Assembly (NCBI RefSeq): GCF_900105805.1
Contig: NZ_LT629788.1
Span: 2,914,001 to 2,978,000 of the forward strand
DNA from: Pseudomonas moraviensis
Lineage (GTDB): Bacteria; Pseudomonadota; Gammaproteobacteria; Pseudomonadales; Pseudomonadaceae
Length of the DNA: 64,000 bases
Direction of reading: 5' to 3'
Under the pieces are notes generated by a model that searched no databases, was not told where the DNA came from, and saw nothing but the letters and a program-made list of their open reading frames with translations. Within the stretch, counting starts at the first letter, position 1, and the number at the start of each line of letters is the position of its first letter. The translations under genes were made by a program, and so were the position numbers. Positions 1 through 8,064 of the stretch are shown here, one piece after another.

Positions 1-837
1 GCCGCGCTGGAATTCCAGCCAGGCAAAATCGACTTCCGGGTACAACGCTTCGACGTGCACCTGGCTGTTGCCCACTTCGACAATCAACAAACCCTTCTCG
101 GTCAGATGATCCGCCGCTTCGGCGAGCATGCGCCGGACCAGATTCAGACCGTCATCGCCGCAGGCCAGACCGAGTTCCGGCTCGTGCTGGTATTCGTCCG
201 GCATGTCGGCGAAATCTTCCGCGTCGACGTAGGGCGGGTTCGACACGATCAGATCGAAGCGCTGCCCCGGCAGGCCATCGAAACCATCGCCCTGCACTGT
301 GTAGACGCGCTCATCGACGCCATGGCGCTCGATGTTCTGATTGGCCACTTCCAGCGCTTCGAATGACAGATCCGCGAGCACCACTTCGGCGTTCTGGAAT
401 TCGTAGGCGCAGGCGATGCCGATGCAGCCGGAGCCAGTGCACAGATCGAGAATCCGCGCCGGCTCGTCGCCGATCCACGGCGCAAAGCGGTTTTCGATCA
501 GCTCACCGATCGGCGAACGCGGGATCAGCACGCGCTGGTCGACGATGAACGACATGCCGCAGAACCATGCTTCGCCGAGCAGATAGGCGGTTGGGATGCG
601 TTCTTCGATGCGACGCTTGAGCAGCCGTTGCAGGCTGACCAGTTCGTCATCTTCCAGTGCGCAATCGAGGTAGCTGTCGGCGATTTCCCACGGCAGGTGC
701 AAGGCGCCCAGTACCAATTGGCGCGCCTCGTCCCAGGCGTTGTCGGTGCCATGGCCGAAAAACAGATCCTCCCCATGGAAGCGGCTGACGGCCCAACGGA
801 TGTGGTCGCGCAGGGTACGAAGTCGGGAAGTGATCAC
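1..837 (-). CDS. prmB: Ribosomal protein L3 N5-glutamine methyltransferase PrmB (3' end outside window)
   Basis: SAM-dependent methyltransferase that modifies a glutamine of ribosomal protein L3. The reading frame is open from a GTG at 837 to the window edge (279 codons), beginning VITSRLRTLRDHIRWA. The SAM-binding loop ILDLCTGSGCIG and the catalytic NPPY motif (SNPPYVDAEDF, near residues 200-203) are both visible, which is diagnostic of the HemK/PrmB family. The family is about 300 residues long, so only the last 20 or so are missing. The N-terminal FFGHGTDNAWDEARQLVLGAL block points to PrmB rather than PrmC. The start is GTG; no better ATG lies upstream in frame. Identification is from motif recognition. 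Confidence 0.93.
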   Translation of the reverse strand, partial: MITSRLRTLRDHIRWAVSRFHGEDLFFGHGTDNAWDEARQLVLGALHLPWEIADSYLDCALEDDELVSLQRLLKRRIEERIPTAYLLGEAWFCGMSFIVDQRVLIPRSPIGELIENRFAPWIGDEPARILDLCTGSGCIGIACAYEFQNAEVVLADLSFEALEVANQNIERHGVDERVYTVQGDGFDGLPGQRFDLIVSNPPYVDAEDFADMPDEYQHEPELGLACGDDGLNLVRRMLAEAADHLTEKGLLIVEVGNSQVHVEALYPEVDFAWLEFQRG

Positions 838-1076
838 GGCGTAGAGCTCCAGAAAAAACGACTGGCGATTCTAGCAGCCAAAACGCCCGACGACGACGCA
901 GGAAAAACCGTGCGGCGACGGTAGGAGATTTCTTTTTTTTGCATCAGGCATTGAACGGAACGTGTAACTTGACAAGGCTGCAGGCCAAGAACGACGGCGC
1001 CTACGATGGTAGCGATTCACAGAACCGCTCAGCCAGAGGACAATGTCGCAAAAGCCCCACCCCGAGGAGCCCCAGA

Positions 1077-1667
1077 ATGTCCGTTCCAAAAACGATGTTT
1101 CAACTCAGCGGTCGCGGTTACGCAGCGGCCACACTGAGCCATGCCACCGTGGTCATCATCGATGCCCAGAAGGAATACCTCAGTGGCCCGCTGGCCCTGA
1201 GCGGCATGGACGCGGCCGTCGCGAACATCAAACAAGTGGTTGCCGCAGCCCGTGCCGCCGGTCGGCCGATCGTGCACGTGCGTCATCTCGGCACCGTTGG
1301 TGGCCTGTTCGACCCGCAGGGCGAACGTGGCGAATTCATCCCCGGCCTGGAACCGCAGGGCGATGAAACCATTATCGGCAAACTGCTGCCGAGCGCGTTC
1401 CATGGCACCGAACTGCTCGAGCGTCTGCAAAACCTTGGTTCGCTGGACCTGATCGTTTGCGGTTTCATGAGTCACTCCAGCGTCAGCACCACGGTGCGCG
1501 CGGCGAAGAACCTCGGTTTCCGTTGCACCCTGGTCGAAGATGCCTGCGCGACCCGCGATCTGCCGTTCAAGGGCGGCGTGCTCAGTGCTGAACGCGTCCA
1601 AGAAGCGGAAATGGCGATCATGGCCGACAACTTTGCCACGCTGGCGAAGACTCAGGAGCTGATCTGA
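1077..1667 (+). CDS. Isochorismatase-fold (cysteine hydrolase family) protein lacking the usual Cys
   Basis: 196-residue protein of the isochorismatase/cysteine hydrolase fold. The triad Asp is in VVIIDAQ (D29) and the Lys in IIGKLLPSAFHGT (K102). The position normally held by the nucleophilic Cys, in the G-(F/Y)-M-(S/T)-H-x-C-V block, reads GFMSHSSVSTT, so Ser135 sits where Cys is expected. The later VEDACATRDLP block is typical of this subgroup. The ATG at 1077 was chosen because a GAGGAG ribosome site precedes it; an upstream in-frame extension to 939 has no such support. Substrate unknown. It may be a hydrolase using Ser, or a non-catalytic homologue. Confidence 0.85.
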   Translation: MSVPKTMFQLSGRGYAAATLSHATVVIIDAQKEYLSGPLALSGMDAAVANIKQVVAAARAAGRPIVHVRHLGTVGGLFDPQGERGEFIPGLEPQGDETIIGKLLPSAFHGTELLERLQNLGSLDLIVCGFMSHSSVSTTVRAAKNLGFRCTLVEDACATRDLPFKGGVLSAERVQEAEMAIMADNFATLAKTQELI

Positions 1668-1798
1668 TCCTGCCCTTGTGGGCGGTGCGCTGGCGCCGCT
1701 CATCCGCTATATCCGCTGATTTGCCGCAAATGCCATAGCCTCAGGAACAACCCGGTCAACTCCCGGTCGAAGGGCCGATACCATTGAGGAAGGTCGGA

Positions 1799-2119
1799 AT
1801 GAAGTTATCCGATGGATTTGACGCACGCCGTTTGCGGCCCAAAGGCCAAAGCAACTGGCGTTTTCGATTTGGCGCGGCGATCTCGGCCGTTCTGGCGACG
1901 TTCGGCGTGCTGCTGGCGATGGCCGGCGCAGCCAGCCTGCTCGGGCGCCCGCCGGCGCTGGGTGACCTGAATGCATCACCGCTGGGCTCGGCAATCATGC
2001 TCGCGGTCGGTTTGCTGTTCCTGTACTTCGGCGTTGCCCTTTGGCGCCGCTGCCGCCGTCGCGCACGGCAATCGCGGGAACTGAACATGTCCCCGCACCT
2101 GATGAAAAAACACGACTGA
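1799..2119 (+). CDS. Small conserved membrane protein, function unknown
   Basis: 106-residue protein with two hydrophobic stretches (about residues 25-50 and 62-82) and basic flanks (RRLRPKGQ at the N side, LWRRCRRRARQSR after the second). It is therefore probably a two-span inner-membrane protein. The ATG at 1799 follows a GAGGAAGG ribosome site at good distance; an earlier start at 1784 would overlap that site. A hairpin at 2122-2150 follows the stop codon. No family recognised. Confidence 0.7.
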   Translation: MKLSDGFDARRLRPKGQSNWRFRFGAAISAVLATFGVLLAMAGAASLLGRPPALGDLNASPLGSAIMLAVGLLFLYFGVALWRRCRRRARQSRELNMSPHLMKKHD

Positions 2120-2121
2120 CC

Positions 2122-2150
2122 GACGGCCTGGCTTTTTGCCGGGCCGTTTC
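2122..2150 (+). terminator. Hairpin after the small membrane protein gene
   Basis: ACGGCCTGGC and GCCGGGCCGT pair as a 10-bp stem with one mismatch around a short T-rich loop, followed by TTTCG. The T tract is short, so termination may be weak. Confidence 0.5.
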
Positions 2151-2192
2151 GTGTCGACTTGGGTAAACTGGCCGCCCTTCGCGGAGGCTGAC

Positions 2193-2750
2193 ATGCAAGA
2201 CGACGATTTTTCTCTGTTCAAAAGTGCGATCCAGGGCGTCAAGCCGATCAAGCACGACCGCGCCGACACCGGCAAACCCAAGGCTGACCGCGCGCAGATC
2301 GCCAAGCTGCGTCAGTCCGCCACCGTGCGCAGCGACACCACTATCATTGACGGCCTGTCCGACCAGTTCGTGATCGACGTCGGCCCGGAAGACGAGCTGA
2401 TGTGGTCCCGCGATGGGGTGCAGGAAAGCCAGATGCGCAAGCTCAAGGTCGGGCAGATCCCGTTCGAAGGCAGCCTCGACCTGCACGGCATGAACGTGGA
2501 AAAGGCCCGGGAAACGCTTTGGGCGTTTCTCGCCGAAGCCACCAGATTCGAAATCCGCTGCGTACGCGTGACTCACGGCAAGGCGGTGCGCCTGGATGGC
2601 AAGCGGCCGATGATCAAAAGCCACGTCAACACCTGGCTGCGCCAGCACGCCCAAGTCCTCGGCTTCTGCTCCTGCCAGGCCCGCCACGGCGGCGCCGGCG
2701 CCGTTTATGTGATGCTTAAACGGACGATGATGGAAGGTCGCGACGAATAA
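2193..2750 (+). CDS. Smr-domain endonuclease, SmrB/YfcN type
   Basis: 185-residue protein with a polar N-terminal arm and a C-terminal Smr domain. The signature LDLHG is at residues 95-99. The second conserved block reads THGKA (128-131) where the family usually has HGxG. The C-terminal layout (WLRQHAQVLGFCSCQARHGGAGAVYVML) matches E. coli SmrB, which is known to cut mRNA between collided ribosomes. A role in ribosome rescue is inferred from that likeness. The ATG at 2193 has GCGGAGG just upstream. The gene sits in the same direction as folE, 77 bases ahead of it, and may be co-transcribed. Confidence 0.85.
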   Translation: MQDDDFSLFKSAIQGVKPIKHDRADTGKPKADRAQIAKLRQSATVRSDTTIIDGLSDQFVIDVGPEDELMWSRDGVQESQMRKLKVGQIPFEGSLDLHGMNVEKARETLWAFLAEATRFEIRCVRVTHGKAVRLDGKRPMIKSHVNTWLRQHAQVLGFCSCQARHGGAGAVYVMLKRTMMEGRDE

Positions 2751-2827
2751 AGCCGTCACACCGAACTTGCAGGGTTGTGTCCGCCACCGTACCCTTGCCC
2801 TTTGCGAAAATCCCCACAGGTAGTTTC

Positions 2828-3373
2828 ATGTCCCTGGAACAGAATTACACCGCGATTCTCGGCCAATTGGGCGAGGACGTGTCCCGCGAGGGCCTGCTCG
2901 ACACGCCAAAGCGTGCCGCCAAAGCCATGCAGTACCTCTGCCGCGGTTATGCACAGACGCTCGAAGAGGTCACCAACGGTGCCCTGTTCAGCTCCGACAA
3001 CAGCGAAATGGTGCTGGTCAAGGACATCGAGCTGTATTCGTTGTGCGAGCATCACCTGCTGCCGTTCATCGGCAAGGCGCATGTCGCCTACATTCCGAGC
3101 GGCAAAGTGCTGGGCCTGTCGAAAGTGGCGCGGATCGTCGATATGTACGCCCGTCGCCTGCAGATTCAGGAAAACCTCAGCCGGCAGATCGCCGATGCGG
3201 TGATGCAAGTCACCGGCGCGCTGGGCGTCGCTGTAGTGATCGAAGCCAAGCACATGTGCATGATGATGCGCGGCGTCGAAAAGCAGAATTCCTCGATGAT
3301 CACCTCGGTGATGCTCGGTGAATTCCGCGAAAACGCAGCAACCCGTAGCGAATTCCTCAGCCTCATCAAGTAA
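2828..3373 (+). CDS. folE: GTP cyclohydrolase I
   Basis: 181-residue enzyme that converts GTP to 7,8-dihydroneopterin triphosphate, the first step of folate/pterin synthesis. Visible family landmarks are the zinc-site CEHHLLPF block, the SKVARIVDMYARRLQIQENL helix region, and the second zinc-ligand block KHMCMMMRGV. Length fits bacterial FolE. The ATG at 2828 was chosen because MSLEQNYTAILGQLGED is the family N terminus; the open frame extends upstream to 2777 without similarity. A strong terminator follows at 3390. Pseudomonads often carry more than one folE, so this could be a paralogue. Confidence 0.95.
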   Translation: MSLEQNYTAILGQLGEDVSREGLLDTPKRAAKAMQYLCRGYAQTLEEVTNGALFSSDNSEMVLVKDIELYSLCEHHLLPFIGKAHVAYIPSGKVLGLSKVARIVDMYARRLQIQENLSRQIADAVMQVTGALGVAVVIEAKHMCMMMRGVEKQNSSMITSVMLGEFRENAATRSEFLSLIK

Positions 3374-3389
3374 TTCGCAACAGAAAAGA

Positions 3390-3415
3390 GCCGGCGTTGA
3401 TCGCCGGTTTTTTTT
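3390..3415 (+). terminator. Rho-independent terminator of folE
   Basis: CCGGCG - TTGAT - CGCCGG followed by eight T residues, placed 17 bases after the folE stop. Confidence 0.9.
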
Positions 3416-3476
3416 CGCCCGTGAAAAATCGGGTAAGCTGCGCGCCTTTCTTCATTTGCACCGTGAGGCTTTCAAC

Positions 3477-3848
3477 GTGTTCGTCAAAGCGCTTCGTGTC
3501 GGCCTCGGCCAACTGGTTGTCTTCATCGATTTCATCACTCGGCCGGCCAAGAAGAAACGCCCCGCCGCTGCTCAGGCGCAAGTCGACGCGGCCGCGAAAG
3601 ATCTGACACTTTATCAATTCCACGCCTGCCCGTTCTGCGTGAAAACCCGCCGCGCCCTGCATCGCTTGAACGTGCCGGTAGCGTTGAGAGACGCGAAGAA
3701 CAACGAGCAGGATCGCCAGACGCTGCTCGAACAGGGCGGCAAAATCAAAGTGCCTTGCCTGCGTATTGAAGAGAATGGGCAGACCACCTGGATGTATGAA
3801 TCCAAGGTGATCATTGATTATCTGGATAAGCGGTTTGCTGCGGTCTGA
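3477..3848 (+). CDS. Membrane-anchored glutaredoxin
   Basis: 123-residue protein. An N-terminal hydrophobic segment (ALRVGLGQLVVFIDFI, about residues 4-20) and a basic/Ala linker precede a glutaredoxin domain from about residue 43. The redox motif CPFC is near residue 52 (HACPFCVKTRR), followed by the glutathione-binding VPCL cis-Pro loop and the ESKVIIDYLD helix. Probable thiol-disulfide reductase held at the inner membrane. The start is GTG at 3477, chosen because GTGAGG lies upstream and the hydrophobic anchor begins there; the open frame from 3318 would overlap the folE terminator. Confidence 0.85.
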   Translation: MFVKALRVGLGQLVVFIDFITRPAKKKRPAAAQAQVDAAAKDLTLYQFHACPFCVKTRRALHRLNVPVALRDAKNNEQDRQTLLEQGGKIKVPCLRIEENGQTTWMYESKVIIDYLDKRFAAV

Positions 3849-3874
3849 CATTTCCGGGGAATGCCGTAAGCGCT

Positions 3875-3939
3875 ATCGCGAGCAGGCTCACTCCTACAGG
3901 GGGACGCATTCCAACTGTAGGAGTGAGCCTGCTCGCGAT
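3875..3939. repeat. REP doublet, GTAGGAGTGAGCC type
   Basis: Two inverted copies of the GTAGGAGTGAGCCTGCTCGCGA arm separated by about 15 bases, able to form one long hairpin. It lies downstream of the glutaredoxin gene, in convergent position with the aminotransferase gene. The same arm recurs at 20733, 27885, 38349 and 60963. Confidence 0.9.
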
Positions 3940-4003
3940 GAGGCCATTACAGGCCCCCATAATCTCAGACAAAAAACCGGTCCTTGTGCCGTTTTATTTA
4001 TAT

Positions 4004-5170
4004 TCACGCCGCCCTCTCCAGCTGCGCCCGCCGCACCACCGCCGCCAATCGCTTCAACCCTTCATCCAGCCGAGCCGGATCGATGTGGCTGAAATTCAGG
4101 CGCAGATGCCCATGATGTTTGTCCGGCTCGGGAAAGAACGGCTCACCGGGCATGAACGCCACGTCGTTAGCCAAGGCCTCTTCGAGCAATGTCCGCGTAT
4201 CCAGCGGTTGCTTCAGTGTCAGCCAGAAAAACAGCCCGCCCTGGGGCATGTTCCAGTCAGCCAGGTCGGCAAAATGTTGTTCCAGCGCCAACTGGAACGC
4301 ATCACGCCGCTGCCGATAGAAATCACGCAATTCGCTTAAATGCTGCTGATACTTCTCTGAGCCGATCCATTGCAGCGCCTGCCACTGACCGATGCGATTG
4401 GTGTGCAGATCAGCCGATTGCTTGAGCTTGAGCAAGTGCGGAAAAAGATCCGCACTGGCAATCAGGTAACCGACACGCAAGCCTGGGAGCAAGGTTTTCG
4501 ACACGGTACCGGTGTAGATCCAACTGGCTTTTTTCAGGCGGGCGGCAATTGGTGTTGCGCTGCCACCGTCGAAGGTCAAGTCGCGATACGGCTCGTCCTC
4601 GATGAGAGTGACGCCGAATTCATCAAGCAATGCGGCAACCGCGGCGCGCCTGGCCTCGCTGTAGCGCACGGCGGATGGATTCTGGAAGGTCGGGATCAGG
4701 TAAATGAATGCTGGACGATGCCGCTCGAGACGACTGCGCAGTTGCGCCAGGTTCGGGCCCTCGGGTTCTTGCGGCACGGTCAGGCAATCAGCGCCGAACA
4801 GCTGGAAGATCTGCAACGCGGCCAGATACGTCGGTGCCTCCAGCAGAATTTCCGTGCCTTTATCGATATAAAGCTTGGCTGCCAGATCGAGGGTTTGCTG
4901 GGAGCCGCTGACCACCAGCACCTGACTCGCCTGGCATTCAAGGCCCAGCGCCCTCGCCTCTGCCGCCAACGCCTCGCGCAATGCCGGCTCGCCTTCGCTC
5001 ATACCGTACTGGCCCAGCGCTATGGGCATCTCGGCCCAGTCCACTTTCGGCAGCATCGCTTCAGCGGGTAAACCGCCAGCGAACGACATCACCTCCGGAC
5101 GCTGGGCCGCCGCAAGGATTTCTCGGATCAAGGAACTTTTGAGGCGTGAGACACGTTCGGAAAAAGCCAT
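4004..5170 (-). CDS. PLP-dependent aminotransferase (class I/II, MocR-aminotransferase-like)
   Basis: 388-residue fold-type I aminotransferase. Features seen are the substrate-side SFAGGLPAEAMLP block, the cofactor loop SGSQQTLDLAAKL, YLIPTFQNPSAV (Asn/Pro contacts), the EDEPYRDL block with the PLP-contacting Asp/Tyr, the Schiff-base Lys in GTVSKTLLPGLRVGYL, and the C-terminal Arg block HLRLNFSH. It has no N-terminal helix-turn-helix, so it is an enzyme rather than a MocR regulator. Close relatives act on aromatic or branched-chain amino acids or 2-aminoadipate; the substrate here is not determined. The start at 5170 (MAFSERVSRLKSS) excludes a non-conserved extension to 5284 that would cross the shared promoter. 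Divergent from the MarR gene, with two shared palindromes between them. Confidence 0.88.
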   Translation of the reverse strand: MAFSERVSRLKSSLIREILAAAQRPEVMSFAGGLPAEAMLPKVDWAEMPIALGQYGMSEGEPALREALAAEARALGLECQASQVLVVSGSQQTLDLAAKLYIDKGTEILLEAPTYLAALQIFQLFGADCLTVPQEPEGPNLAQLRSRLERHRPAFIYLIPTFQNPSAVRYSEARRAAVAALLDEFGVTLIEDEPYRDLTFDGGSATPIAARLKKASWIYTGTVSKTLLPGLRVGYLIASADLFPHLLKLKQSADLHTNRIGQWQALQWIGSEKYQQHLSELRDFYRQRRDAFQLALEQHFADLADWNMPQGGLFFWLTLKQPLDTRTLLEEALANDVAFMPGEPFFPEPDKHHGHLRLNFSHIDPARLDEGLKRLAAVVRRAQLERAA

Positions 5171-5203
5171 TGAGGTCACCGTAGCAAGGCATGCGGAAAA
5201 TGA

Positions 5204-5218
5204 GTCAAACTGCTTGAC
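5204..5218. promoter_or_regulatory. Candidate MarR operator 1
   Basis: GTCAAACTGCTTGAC is a perfect GTCAA-N5-TTGAC palindrome in the 81-base divergent gap. It has the size of a MarR dimer site. Confidence 0.6.
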
Positions 5219-5245
5219 TGAAATTACGGCAGCGTAAGTGAGTAC

Positions 5246-5260
5246 GTCAATATGTTTGAC
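5246..5260. promoter_or_regulatory. Candidate MarR operator 2, overlapping the MarR start codon
   Basis: GTCAATATGTTTGAC repeats the GTCAA-N5-TTGAC pattern exactly 42 bases (four DNA turns) from the first copy. The ATG of the regulator at 5252 lies inside it. Autoregulation is the natural inference. Confidence 0.6.
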
Positions 5261-5698
5261 CTTAAAAATCCCACCAGCCAGCAACAGGCCATGGAAGCGT
5301 TTTTCTTCGGCTACCAGGCGTTCACGGCCAAGGCTGATGAAATGCTCGAGCGCCGCGGCCTCTCACGGGTGCATCAGCGCATTGTGTTTTTCATCGCGCG
5401 CTATCCGAACCTGAGCGTGAAGGAGTTGCTGGCTTTACTCGGCGTGAGCAAACAGGCATTGAACATGCCGCTGCGCCAGTTGCAGGAAATGCATCTGGTC
5501 GACAGTGTCGCTTCACAGACGGACAAGCGTAAGCGGCTATTGGAGCTGACGGCGGAAGGTGCGAAGTTCGAGCAGGCACTGCGCCGGGAACAGGTGAAAT
5601 TGCTGGAACGGGTATTTGCCGAGGCTGGCGAAGCGGCGGTGAATGGCTGGTTGGCGGTGAATCTGGCGTTGGGTGGCAGTCTGGAAACTCTTGAGTGA
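5252..5698 (+). CDS. MarR-family transcriptional regulator
   Basis: 148-residue winged-helix regulator. The recognition region is LSVKELLALLGVSKQALNMPLRQLQEMHLV (about residues 51-80), followed by the wing with the conserved DKRKRLLELTAEG motif (about residues 90-102) and a C-terminal dimerisation helix. Divergent from an aminotransferase gene. Two matching palindromes in the shared promoter suggest it controls that gene and itself. Ligand unknown. Confidence 0.88.
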   Translation: MFDLKNPTSQQQAMEAFFFGYQAFTAKADEMLERRGLSRVHQRIVFFIARYPNLSVKELLALLGVSKQALNMPLRQLQEMHLVDSVASQTDKRKRLLELTAEGAKFEQALRREQVKLLERVFAEAGEAAVNGWLAVNLALGGSLETLE

Positions 5699-5711
5699 AT
5701 CAACAGGCGCT

Positions 5712-5776
5712 TTCGCGAGCAGGCTCGCTCCCACATGTGAACGCATTACAAAGGTGGGAGCGAGCCCGCTCGCGAA
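5712..5776. repeat. REP doublet, GTGGGAGCGAGCC type
   Basis: Inverted arms TTCGCGAGCAGGCTCGCTCCCAC and its near complement (one arm reads AGCCCGCTCGCGAA), about 20 bases apart, downstream of the MarR gene. Same family as 22827, 29345 and 62502. Confidence 0.9.
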
Positions 5777-5846
5777 TGGCCTCATAGCTATATATCCCTA
5801 TCGGCAAAAAAATCGTCGACAAAACCCAAAACAATATTTGCTTTAT

Positions 5847-5856
5847 TTGTACACAA
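5847..5856. promoter_or_regulatory. TTGTACACAA candidate operator upstream of purine permease
   Basis: TTGT-AC-ACAA, half-sites in perfect dyad, 130 bases upstream of the permease start. The identical 10-mer occurs at 14319 and a TTGTATACAA variant at 14525, in the uraH/puuE gap. TTGT/ACAA dyads are typical of GntR-type repressors; the regulator is not in the window. Confidence 0.45.
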
Positions 5857-5918
5857 AAGCATAATCCACTGCGTGCGAGTTCCTGACTACACGGTCAACA
5901 AATTCGCGTATGCCTCAA

Positions 5919-5951
5919 AGGGCCGCTGCCACCCCTCATGGGTCCGGCCCT
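5919..5951 (+). promoter_or_regulatory. Leader hairpin of the purine permease mRNA
   Basis: AGGGCCG pairs with CGGCCCT and an inner ACCC with GGGT, giving a stable two-part stem 25 bases ahead of the GAGGAG ribosome site. It could be a leader regulatory structure. It does not match the purine riboswitch core that I know, so no ligand is proposed. Confidence 0.35.
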
Positions 5952-5986
5952 GGAAATAACAATAAAACTCTTGAGGAGTACTCGCT

Positions 5987-7336
5987 GTGGAAAGCCGCAA
6001 ATCCGAAGCACCGCCGCTCGAGCTCACGCCGCCATTACGCAATGGCCTGCTGGAGCGTCTGTTCAAACTCAGCTTGCATGGCACCACGGTGAAGACCGAG
6101 CTGATTGCCGGTCTGACAACCTTCATCACCATGGCTTACATCATCTTCGTCAACCCGAACATCATGGCCGATGCCGGCATCGATCACGGTGCGGCCTTCG
6201 TCGCCACCTGTATCGCTGCCGCACTCGGCTGCCTGTTGATGGGCCTTTATGCCAACTGGCCGGTCGGCCTGGCGCCGGGCATGGGCCTCAACGCGTTCTT
6301 CACCTACACCGTCGTCGGCACCATGGGTTACAACTGGGAAACGGCGCTGGGCGCGGTGTTCGTCTCGGGCGTGCTGTTCATGTTCCTGACCTTTTCGCGG
6401 ATTCGCGAGTGGCTGCTCAACAGTATTCCGGTCAGTTTGCGGTTTGCGATGGGCGCCGGTGTCGGTCTGTTCCTCGGCCTGATCGGTCTGAAGACTGCCG
6501 GTATCGTCGTCGACAGCCCGGCAACGCTGATCAAGCTCGGCTCGCTGCGTGAACCCGGCCCGCTGCTCGCCGCGATCTGCTTTCTGATGATCGCGATCCT
6601 CAGTTACCACCGCGTGTTCGGTGCAATCCTCATCAGCATCATCACCGTCACCCTCGCCGGCTGGGGTCTGGGCCTGGTGCACTACGAGGGCATCATGTCC
6701 GCGCCGCCGAGCCTGGCGCCGACCTGGATGGCAATGAACGTCGCCGGCGTGTTCAACGTCAGCATGATCAGCGTCGTGCTGGCCTTTCTCTTCGTGCACA
6801 TGTTCGACACCGCCGGCACGCTGATGGGCGTGGCTCAGCGGGCCAACCTCGTCGCCGCTGACGGTCGTATCGAGAACCTTTCCCGAGCGATGAAGGCTGA
6901 CAGCGCATCCAGCGTATTCGGCGCCGTGGTCGGCGTGCCGCCCGTGACAAGTTACGTGGAAAGTGCCGCTGGCGTGGCTGCTGGTGGTCGGACTGGTCTT
7001 ACCGCCGTCACAGTCGGTGTGCTATTTATAGCGGCCATGTTCTTCGCTCCGCTGGCTGGCATGATTCCCGCTTATGCCACGGCGGGCGCCTTGATCTACG
7101 TGGCGATGCTGATGATGGGCGGCATGGCCCACATCGAATGGGACGAAGCCACTGACGCGATCCCGGCAATCGTCACGGCGATCATGATGCCACTGACCTT
7201 TTCGGTGGCCGACGGCATCGCGCTGGGCTTCATCACTTATGTGGCGTTGAAGGCCGGCACCGGCAAGTACAAGGAAATCTCCGTCAGCCTGTGGGTGCTC
7301 TGCGCGATCTTCATCGCCAAGTTCATCTTCCTGTAA
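5987..7336 (+). CDS. NCS2/AzgA-type adenine, guanine or hypoxanthine permease
   Basis: 449-residue inner-membrane purine permease with about 12-14 hydrophobic spans. Family landmarks are GLTTFITMAYIIFVNPNIM at the first span, the PGMGLNAFFTYTVV loop, the FVHMFDTAGTLMGVAQRANLV block and VPPVTSYVESAAGVAAGGRTGLT, which mark the AzgA/GhxP branch rather than the uracil/xanthine branch. Start is GTG at 5987, supported by GAGGAG seven bases upstream. A 210-base leader holds a hairpin and a TTGTACACAA site shared with the urate gene block 8 kb away. Exact base specificity is not readable from sequence. Confidence 0.92.
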   Translation: MESRKSEAPPLELTPPLRNGLLERLFKLSLHGTTVKTELIAGLTTFITMAYIIFVNPNIMADAGIDHGAAFVATCIAAALGCLLMGLYANWPVGLAPGMGLNAFFTYTVVGTMGYNWETALGAVFVSGVLFMFLTFSRIREWLLNSIPVSLRFAMGAGVGLFLGLIGLKTAGIVVDSPATLIKLGSLREPGPLLAAICFLMIAILSYHRVFGAILISIITVTLAGWGLGLVHYEGIMSAPPSLAPTWMAMNVAGVFNVSMISVVLAFLFVHMFDTAGTLMGVAQRANLVAADGRIENLSRAMKADSASSVFGAVVGVPPVTSYVESAAGVAAGGRTGLTAVTVGVLFIAAMFFAPLAGMIPAYATAGALIYVAMLMMGGMAHIEWDEATDAIPAIVTAIMMPLTFSVADGIALGFITYVALKAGTGKYKEISVSLWVLCAIFIAKFIFL

Positions 7337-7362
7337 GCGCTGCGCGGTTCACGCTTCAAACC

Positions 7363-7389
7363 AGCCTCACCCTCACCGGTGGGGCTTTT
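7363..7389 (+). terminator. Terminator after the purine permease
   Basis: AGCCTCACC and GGTGGGGCT form a 9-bp stem (one G-T pair) followed by TTTTG. Confidence 0.65.
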
Positions 7390-7421
7390 GCACATATCGA
7401 TAACAACAAAGGAGCAAAACG

Positions 7422-8051
7422 ATGAGTCTGGAAACCTGGCTGCTGTTCAGTGGTGCTGCACTGGTGGTAATCCTGATCCCGGGGCCGCTGTCGCTGCTGA
7501 TGATCAGCAACAGTCTGAATTACGGTCTGCGCCGCTCGTACCCGGCGTTTCTCGGCGGGGTGATTGCCTCTATCTGCCTGCTCAGCGCTTCGGCACTGGG
7601 GCTTGGCGCTTTGTTGCTGGCCTCGGAGCAACTGTTCAGCGCATTGAAAATCGTCGGCGCATTGTATTTGTTCTATCTTGCCTGGCAGAGCTGGCAGCAA
7701 TCGCGTCAGCCTTCAGTGGCAGCCGAAGTGCCCCAAGCCGCACCGGTGCCACGCTTCCGCACGCTATTCGGGCGCGCTTTTGTACTGGGCGCGAGCAATC
7801 CGAAAGATATCCTCTTCTTCGCCGCGTTTCTGCCGCAGTTCCTCAGCGCGAACCAAGCGTTCCTGCCGCAGTTGCTGATCATGATCGCGACCTGGGTAGT
7901 ACTCGATCTGTGCTGCAAACTGGCCTACGGCCTGGGCGCCCATGGCGCAGCGCGTTATCTGCGCAGTGGCAAGGGGCAGAGCTGGTTCAACCGAATCAGT
8001 GCCGGATTGTTTGGCGGTGCCGGCGCGACATCATTGCTCAGCAGCCATTAA
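7422..8051 (+). CDS. LysE/RhtB-family amino-acid exporter
   Basis: 209-residue inner-membrane protein with about six hydrophobic segments. The family signature IPGPLSLLMISNSLNYGLRRS is present near residues 20-40, and GASNPKDILFFAAFLPQFL matches the conserved block after the central loop. Family members export amino acids or their analogues; the substrate cannot be read. The ATG at 7422 follows AAGGAG. A clean terminator follows at 8065. Confidence 0.9.
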   Translation: MSLETWLLFSGAALVVILIPGPLSLLMISNSLNYGLRRSYPAFLGGVIASICLLSASALGLGALLLASEQLFSALKIVGALYLFYLAWQSWQQSRQPSVAAEVPQAAPVPRFRTLFGRAFVLGASNPKDILFFAAFLPQFLSANQAFLPQLLIMIATWVVLDLCCKLAYGLGAHGAARYLRSGKGQSWFNRISAGLFGGAGATSLLSSH

Positions 8052-8064
8052 GACATCGTATGGC

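Noticed and set aside
5777..5986. Classic purine riboswitch ahead of the purine permease
   Set aside because: The leader lacks the three-way junction core and loop sequences of the purine family as I know them; only a single strong hairpin is seen.
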